From Phycisphaera sp. (lineage in GTDB: Bacteria; Planctomycetota; Phycisphaerae; Phycisphaerales; Phycisphaeraceae), in the NCBI GenBank assembly GCA_016125215.1, contig WGMF01000002.1, forward strand, positions 114,486 through 178,485: a DNA stretch of 64,000 nt, given 5' to 3'. The position numbers and the translations under genes are program-made. How positions within the stretch are numbered: the stretch's first letter is position 1; the number at the start of each line of letters is the position of its first letter. Of the stretch, positions 59,505 through 64,000 are shown piece after piece. The notes beneath the pieces are model-generated. The model had not been told where the DNA came from, did no database searches, and was given only the letters and a program-made list of their open reading frames with translations.

Positions 59505-62147
59505 TCAAAACGGGCATGTGTCGCCCTCGGGGAAGTCAGAGCAAAACGCGCCCAGGTCGTCCGGGTCGTCATCGAAAGACGGGCGGTTCGTACCGTCACT
59601 ACCGTCACTCTCGCCGTTAAGCATTGATTGATCGGGGGTTATCCGTGACGGTCGGTGTGACGGTTGCCCGTTTCCGCCCGGTGTACCGTCACTACCGTCA
59701 CCGCTACCGTCACTCGAAAAGCCCGTGTTTTCGTGGTCGAATGACTGTTGTGACGGTTGTGACGGTCTGTTCGGGCCTCTTTCGATGGTCATCACCCGCC
59801 CGCCGGCGCTCCTCGTGTCGGGGATGCCCACCTCCACGCCCACGCTCTTGAGCGCCGGTATGAGTCGCTTGAGCTGGCCCGACATTGCCCGGGCGCTTGC
59901 CGGCCAGCCGTGCGGGGGTTTGCCGTTCACCGGGGTCAACGCGGTGAGCAGTTCGCCCGCCGTGCCGTGCCACGAGCCGCACTCGTCAATCATTCGCACG
60001 ATTGCAGAGCCTGCCAAGTCGCCTTCCACCACGTCGTCCGCGATACGCCCGCGCTGCCTCAAGTAAATGTCCAGGGCGCTACCGTCACAACCGTCACAAC
60101 GCACAGCGTCCACCGCCGCCAGCACACGCGCGAAGTCGGCCATGCGGGGTAACGTCGGTAGGTTCACGTCGGGCATCTTCGCCAACGTCGCCGCCAACAG
60201 GTCCAGCAAAGCGCCGAATATCGCCGGCCTGCGTTCGGTGAACAGTGTGTCTAGCTCGTGCTCGGTTCGGCGCTTCGTTTCGTCGATGGGTTCAAGGTCG
60301 AACATCACGAGCCGGTCGCCCAGGTCGCCACGCATCGCGCCCGCGTCGATTGAAGTCAGCATCACGACACGCTTGAACGTGAGCACGGCCAGGTCGCCGT
60401 CGGTGTAAAGCTTGCGACGCAGCCAGCCGTCGCCCGTCACGGCTTTGCAGAGCGCATCGCTAAACCACGCCGCGATGCGCGAAACGTTGTCGATGCAAAC
60501 CGCCCACGAGCCAGCCGCCGATATTGCCCATTGTTCGGCCTCGCGGGGTTCGGAGCGTAGGGGAGCCGCGCTCGGGTCGATGATGCTTACCAGCGTGCGA
60601 GCCGTCACGCTCTTACCCGTGCCTTGCAGCCCGGACAGCAGGGCAATCGCGTGCGGCACATTGGGCATCCACGCCGCAACCGTCCAGCCCACGAGCAGCG
60701 CCCACGTTTCGCCCGTGACGTTGAGCAGGTCGCGCAGCAGGGCCAAGTCGCCGCCGCGTGTCGGCTCGGGCATCGGCGCGGTTAGCGCGGTGCGTCGAAA
60801 CAGCACCGGGGAACGGTCCACCACTTCCCAGCCGGCGGGAGTCACCACTACCGCCCGGCCCGCCGCGTCGCCCAGGTCAAGCACCACGCCGCCGTCATGC
60901 TCGGCCACGCGCAGCGCCACCGGCTCGGGTTCGACGTCCATCGCGACGCCCTCAAGCGCCACCAGCGCGTCGGCCAGTGCGCCCGCGTTCGGCGTCTTGC
61001 CAGTCCGCAGCCGGTATTCCTTCGCCAGCGTTGCACGCAAAGCCGATGCGCCACCACGAAACATCAGCGCCACCGCCGGCCCGTCGTGCTTCACCGCAAA
61101 CGCTTCGCCGGCGTCGGTCATGCCCAGCCGGTAAAGCTCCGTTGCCAGGTCCACCAGACTGTCCGCCGTGCTGCGTTGCTTGGCCTTCGCCTCGCGTGCC
61201 GATGCGGTGAGCGCGTCGAGCAGTTCCCGCCCGGCAACCTTTGCCGCCTCGGGGTCGGCCAGGTCCAGCCCGCCGGCCACACGGGATTGCAGCCATGCTC
61301 GAATATCTTTTGTTTCGCCCGGGGGTAACGCCCACCGTACCGGTTCGCCCCAGCGTTGAGCCAACGCAGCCGCCACAGCCTTAGCACCGTCACGCCCCGG
61401 CCACGCGCCGCCGTCCTTGCGGTCATTCTCGCCCAGCGCGAGCACGTCGCAGCCGTCGAGCAGGTCGGCCAGGTCCACCGCCCCGCCCCGGTTGCTCGGT
61501 CGGCCCACCGCCGGCAAGCCCAGCGCACAGCACGCCGCGCAATCGCTCGCACCTTCGACGACGAGCACCGGCTTGCCGGTCACGCCCTCGGGCACAATCA
61601 GCCCACGCTTGGAGCCGGTCGGCGTGCCCTTGCGTCCGTCGGTCGCTCGCAGACTCAAGCCCACGATCCGCCCACGCCCGTCGTGCTCGACAAACGCCCA
61701 CGCTCCCGTCGGGTAATCGTCGGCCCAGCCCGCGCCGTTCGCCTTGAGTGTGCGCAGGTCATCGGCGTCGGCCCAGCCCGGGGAAAGCTTCGCCCACGCC
61801 GCCACGGGCACACCTGTCGCCGTTGCGAGCGCCGCCAGCCGGTCAGGGGTCAACTTCGCCCGCAAACGCTCAACCGTTGCTCGCCAGTCTGTCGCCAGCG
61901 TCGGGTCCGGGGTTCGTGCGATAGGTGGGCGTGCGTGACTGTGTGACGAGCCATTGCCGTTGCCGTCGCCGTTCACCGCGTAGAGCGTGCCGCCGTTGCC
62001 GTCGGTCTTTACCAGCCGCATACCGTTCGGCGTCGTGCCCTTGCGCATGCAACGCAGCATTGATCCGTCCGGCGTCCAAGCGCACCAGTCAATTCCGCAA
62101 CACGCCGGACAAGGTTTGTCGTGTTTAACCGCGTGCCATCGGGTCAT
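59505..62147 (-). CDS. primase-helicase (TOPRIM plus superfamily ATPase)
   Basis: 880 residues from the ATG at 62147, which overlaps the stop of the excisionase-like gene in an ATGA; the upstream 48-codon extension is not protein-like. The N-terminus has a zinc-binding cluster (CPACCGIDWCAW, RCMRKG). A TOPRIM segment lies near 190-260 (VLVVEGASDCAACC, then VLALGENDRKDGG). The ATPase has Walker A LSGLQGTGKSVTA near 502, followed by WAVCIDNVSRI. The last ~90 residues are Ser/Asp/Gly-rich (SSDGSGDGSDGT). Phage and satellite replication proteins have this order. It should prime and unwind DNA at the element's origin. Confidence 0.85.
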   Translation of the reverse strand: MTRWHAVKHDKPCPACCGIDWCAWTPDGSMLRCMRKGTTPNGMRLVKTDGNGGTLYAVNGDGNGNGSSHSHARPPIARTPDPTLATDWRATVERLRAKLTPDRLAALATATGVPVAAWAKLSPGWADADDLRTLKANGAGWADDYPTGAWAFVEHDGRGRIVGLSLRATDGRKGTPTGSKRGLIVPEGVTGKPVLVVEGASDCAACCALGLPAVGRPSNRGGAVDLADLLDGCDVLALGENDRKDGGAWPGRDGAKAVAAALAQRWGEPVRWALPPGETKDIRAWLQSRVAGGLDLADPEAAKVAGRELLDALTASAREAKAKQRSTADSLVDLATELYRLGMTDAGEAFAVKHDGPAVALMFRGGASALRATLAKEYRLRTGKTPNAGALADALVALEGVAMDVEPEPVALRVAEHDGGVVLDLGDAAGRAVVVTPAGWEVVDRSPVLFRRTALTAPMPEPTRGGDLALLRDLLNVTGETWALLVGWTVAAWMPNVPHAIALLSGLQGTGKSVTARTLVSIIDPSAAPLRSEPREAEQWAISAAGSWAVCIDNVSRIAAWFSDALCKAVTGDGWLRRKLYTDGDLAVLTFKRVVMLTSIDAGAMRGDLGDRLVMFDLEPIDETKRRTEHELDTLFTERRPAIFGALLDLLAATLAKMPDVNLPTLPRMADFARVLAAVDAVRCDGCDGSALDIYLRQRGRIADDVVEGDLAGSAIVRMIDECGSWHGTAGELLTALTPVNGKPPHGWPASARAMSGQLKRLIPALKSVGVEVGIPDTRSAGGRVMTIERGPNRPSQPSQQSFDHENTGFSSDGSGDGSDGTPGGNGQPSHRPSRITPDQSMLNGESDGSDGTNRPSFDDDPDDLGAFCSDFPEGDTCPF
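59592..59766. repeat. iteron-like GTGACGGT/ACCGTCAC repeats
   Basis: Nine 8-bp copies in 175 bases: ACCGTCAC at 59592, 59601, 59685, 59694, 59706; GTGACGGT at 59645, 59657, 59750, 59759. Groups of two or three are spaced 9 or 12 bases. They lie in the coding sequence for the disordered tail of the primase-helicase. Two further copies are at 60081 and 60090. Confidence 0.75.
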
Positions 62148-62377
62148 CGCGCACCGCCAGTCTGCGCCGCGTCGATGAACGCCCGCAGCGCATCCGGAGT
62201 AAACCGAACGGCAGAGCGTGCCGTCGGGCCCAGCTTTACAGACTTGAGCCGGCCAGTTTTGACGAGTGTGAAAACGGTCCGCTCGCTGCATCGCAGCAGG
62301 TCGGCAACCTCGCGGGTCGTGAGCAGCGCCGCCGGCGTCGAGGGTGTGTCACTCGCCACGGTCCACCTCCCGGACAT
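62144..62377 (-). CDS. excisionase-like helix-turn-helix protein
   Basis: 77 residues. The MerR/excisionase-type HTH is LLTTREVADLLRCSERTVFT followed by LVKTGRLKSVKLG and a wing (RSAVRFTPDALRAFID). This layout (HTH_17) is found in Xis-like factors and element regulators. Its stop overlaps the primase-helicase start in an ATGA, and its start overlaps the upstream small gene by 29 bases, so all are in one operon. A role in excision or transcriptional control is inferred. Confidence 0.8.
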   Translation of the reverse strand: MSGRWTVASDTPSTPAALLTTREVADLLRCSERTVFTLVKTGRLKSVKLGPTARSAVRFTPDALRAFIDAAQTGGAR

Positions 62378-62588
62378 CTAAACGGGTGGCTTCCCGCACA
62401 GCCTGCAAAGCGTCGTCACCGTAAACAGGGGTGGTATTGGCCACGCCGCGGGGTGCAATGCCTTGTTTGTTGAGAATTGACGCAACCCGCGCCGGTGTCG
62501 TACCGAACGTGATAGCCAGGCTTGTCTTGGTTGCGAGCTTCGGGGGATGGGGGTGCATCACGGTTGTCCCTTGTGCCGGTGTTGGCAT
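62349..62588 (-). CDS. small DNA-binding-like protein of the mobile element
   Basis: 79 residues (ATG at 62588). Positions ~20-45 (KTSLAITFGTTPARVASILN) resemble a short HTH in which AITFGTTPARVASILNK is the recognition helix pair, followed by a beta hairpin (TTPVYGDDALQAVREA). It is the first gene of the primase-helicase operon, just downstream of a cluster of GATTGCAATC palindromes, and is a candidate to bind them. The family is not recognised. Confidence 0.55.
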   Translation of the reverse strand: MPTPAQGTTVMHPHPPKLATKTSLAITFGTTPARVASILNKQGIAPRGVANTTPVYGDDALQAVREATRLDVREVDRGE

Positions 62589-62599
62589 AAGGGGTCCGC

Positions 62600-62676
62600 G
62601 ATTGCAATCGGTTGCGTAAGCGCCTTAAATTACAGTCTTTAACATGCTTCGGGTCGATTGCAATCGGATTGCAATC
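62600..62676. promoter_or_regulatory. three GATTGCAATC palindromes (operator or iterons)
   Basis: Perfect 10-bp palindromes at 62600-62609, 62656-62665 and 62667-62676, in the 86-base gap between the two minus-strand transcription units; the third touches the stop of the upstream gene. The cluster suits repressor or replication-initiator binding and probably also holds the operon promoter. Confidence 0.7.
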
Positions 62677-63619
62677 AGTCGCGCCACTTGTTCGTCCCGT
62701 CCCGCTTTCGCCCGCCCGTCGGGATGTAATCATCGTCGCCGGCATCCTGTTCGTCACCGTCGATGCTCGTGTGACGCGCCGGGGGTTCATCGTCAGCCGT
62801 CAGCACCATATCGAGCAGTTCGAGTGCGTCGGCCCGCCTCTCGGGGGTTGCATCACGCACGCCCGCTAACGCCTTTTCGAGCGCCGCGCCTCGCCTGTTC
62901 TTATCTTCGTCGCTCGTGAGTCTCGCTGTCTGAGCGTTGTATCGCTCAACCCTCTCTCGATAACTCTGGGACAAGTAATCCAGCCCGCCGGCGGTCAACG
63001 TCGCAAGGTCGGCCAGGTCGGTCTTGAGTTCGATACCAAAGTGTTTTCGCAAGGGTTCGGAATTGTGTATCGCTGTGCGTGTCGTGCCGTATTTATGCCC
63101 CACCAGTGCTGCCGCTTCTTTGATGTTTACTTTGTCCAGCTTGCCGTCGTCGAGCATAGTCAATAGCTTGTCCTGCGCGTCGCGCCATATCTCGTCGCCT
63201 TGCTTCGGACGTTTCCCCTTCGTTGTAGTCGGCTCGCTCTTTGCCGGCGTTGAGGTGGTGGCCTCTTTCGCAGTCTGCCGCAGCATGTCTACGGCCAGGC
63301 CAAGATAATCTATTGCAGCTTTCACGTCTGGTTCTGGAAATGTTGAATCTTTGCGCGTCAGTAACCATACGCGTATCACCTTGAGTTCGCGGTGGATTCT
63401 CGCTCTCGTGACTCCGGTATTGCCCGCATTGAGCCATTCATCAATATCGCTTGTGACGGATTCTTCGGCATCTTTGGTCCGATCCATCAACGCCGTCAAT
63501 GCCTCGTCAGTCGCACCGTTCGCTTCCGAGTCAGTGAGTGCCTTCGTGTAGGCTACCCATGATCTGAGAACATGGGTCAATACCTCTGCCGCATAGTACA
63601 AGTCGAATGAATTAGACAT
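62675..63619 (-). CDS. mobile-element protein with possible HTH, unknown function
   Basis: 314 residues from the ATG at 63619. The N-terminal third is helical (YYAAEVLTHVLRSWVAYTKA). A Thr/Lys-rich linker follows (TTTKGKRPKQGDE). The middle (VNIKEAAALVGHKYGTTRTA) looks like a winged or simple HTH. The C-terminal 100 residues are acidic and disordered (DEPPARHTSIDGDEQDAGDD). It lies upstream of the GATTGCAATC cluster and codes in the same direction as the primase-helicase operon. It could be a replication or regulatory protein; no family is recognised. Confidence 0.6.
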   Translation of the reverse strand: MSNSFDLYYAAEVLTHVLRSWVAYTKALTDSEANGATDEALTALMDRTKDAEESVTSDIDEWLNAGNTGVTRARIHRELKVIRVWLLTRKDSTFPEPDVKAAIDYLGLAVDMLRQTAKEATTSTPAKSEPTTTKGKRPKQGDEIWRDAQDKLLTMLDDGKLDKVNIKEAAALVGHKYGTTRTAIHNSEPLRKHFGIELKTDLADLATLTAGGLDYLSQSYRERVERYNAQTARLTSDEDKNRRGAALEKALAGVRDATPERRADALELLDMVLTADDEPPARHTSIDGDEQDAGDDDYIPTGGRKRDGTNKWRD

Positions 63620-63787
63620 CGTGAACCCCTTGCAGGCCGCTCCGGGGTGGGGCACGGGGGTTCAGGTCATGCCCCACGCCCGGAAGCGCTCGACGGTTGC
63701 AAGCCGCCTACCCTATGCCTTGCGCTTATGAAAGATTAAGATTCTAACAATAAGTCAATCCTTCAAAAGACCCAAAGTAACAGCAGA

Positions 63788-63816
63788 ATATCGCCTGATC
63801 CGATAAACCAAGTCAA
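63788..63816 (-). promoter_or_regulatory. candidate promoter of the 63619 gene
   Basis: On the minus strand TTGACT (63816-63811), 17-base spacer, CGATAT (63793-63788), in an AT-rich gap of about 210 bases. Confidence 0.4.
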
Positions 63817-63868
63817 CATATCTTCTAAGCATATTCTTGTCATTCACAATTGTCTTTACGAGGCGGAT

Positions 63869-64000
63869 TCAATTCCGAAGCGCAACACCGGGTAAGAGGT
63901 TGAGGACCTCGGCGGGTGTACGATATTTGAGGCACTTGCGGGGACGATTGTTGAGCATCTTCTCGACACGTGCAAGTCGGGCGGGGGTGATCGATCTAAA
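63869..64000 (-). CDS. IS30-family transposase, C-terminal fragment
   Basis: 43 codons enter from the right edge and end at TGA 63871-63869. The residues ...LNNRPRKCLKYRTPAEVL then NLLPGVALRN match the well-conserved end of IS30 transposases (NNRPRKCLGYRTPAEVF). The DDE catalytic part is outside the window. The insertion sequence end should lie in 63656-63868, but no inverted repeat can be assigned with only one end visible. Confidence 0.88.
   Translation of the reverse strand, partial: FRSITPARLARVEKMLNNRPRKCLKYRTPAEVLNLLPGVALRN

Larger units (their letters stand above)
57411..64000. mobile_element. integrated element in tRNA-Glu (right end outside the window)
   Basis: The left boundary is at tRNA-Glu, with an adjacent tyrosine integrase reading leftward. 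To the right are an XRE-type repressor, small coupled ORFs, a primase-helicase, an excisionase-like HTH and other HTH proteins, then an IS30-family transposase fragment. No second copy of the tRNA 3' end is seen before 64000, so the element continues past the window. It looks like an integrative element or prophage-like satellite without visible structural or conjugation genes so far. Confidence 0.85.

Noticed and set aside
59592..59766. CRISPR array
   Set aside because: Repeats are only 8 bp, occur in both orientations, have no unique spacers of constant length, and lie inside a coding sequence; no cas genes are nearby.

Overview
The window is GC-rich and most likely comes from a planctomycete of the class Phycisphaerae. 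The evidence is two PEP-CTERM-tailed secreted proteins, a type IV prepilin-like protein, three regulators that join a LacI-type sensor to an AraC HTH, a surface protein with an LEDRLLLS N-terminus, and a zinc ribbon of the CxxCGYDLRG type. The lineage call rests on motif recognition only.

Layout. (1) 1-13.4 kb is a carbohydrate/secretion region. A leftward operon encodes two related large secreted lyase-like proteins (435-3143 and 5162-7135), a transglutaminase-like secreted protein between them, and an alpha/beta hydrolase cut by the window edge. It is followed by two PEP-CTERM proteins, two convergent XylR-type regulators and a prepilin-like protein. (2) 13.4-35 kb is mostly housekeeping: SGNH hydrolase, pyrE, SDR, gmhA, lipB, a SahR-like ArsR/methyltransferase regulator with ahcY, upp, fusA with a long structured leader, eno, rpmH (49 aa), two large secreted proteins, rnc, tyrS and tRNA-Asp. 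(3) 35-44.4 kb is a second carbohydrate region: sulfatase, an unknown secreted protein, a third XylR-type regulator, an FAD oxidoreductase, a heparinase II/III-like lyase, a frameshifted zinc-ribbon membrane gene and an aldo/keto reductase. (4) 44.5-57.4 kb holds a 1028-residue protein with four golvesin/Xly-CBD-like repeats, then yqgE, fbp, the GDP-fucose pair (fcl, gmd), bcp, small proteins, an LTXXQ-like protein, an Mrp ATPase, a DUF721 protein and aroK. (5) 57.4-64 kb is an integrated mobile element in tRNA-Glu: tyrosine integrase, XRE-type repressor, small coupled ORFs, a primase-helicase, excisionase-like HTH proteins, a long unknown protein and, at the window edge, the end of an IS30-family transposase.

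How the genes fit together. Regions 1 and 3 look like two polysaccharide-degradation loci, each beside a XylR-type sensor, with sulfatase and lyase activities suggesting a sulfated or uronate-containing polymer. SahR and ahcY form a self-contained S-adenosylhomocysteine detoxification unit. gmd, fcl and gmhA supply activated fucose and heptose sugars.

Beyond the genes, the window carries several structured or repeated DNA signals: a three-way-junction RNA fold in the fusA leader, a candidate small RNA just upstream, a cloverleaf-shaped 128-bp repeat, CCGGAAGTT arrays, dispersed hairpin repeats, iteron-like GTGACGGT and GATTGCAATC repeats in the mobile element, and a recurrent placement of -10 boxes 6-10 nt before start codons that suggests leaderless transcripts. 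All functional statements are read from sequence by eye; no search or folding was run.
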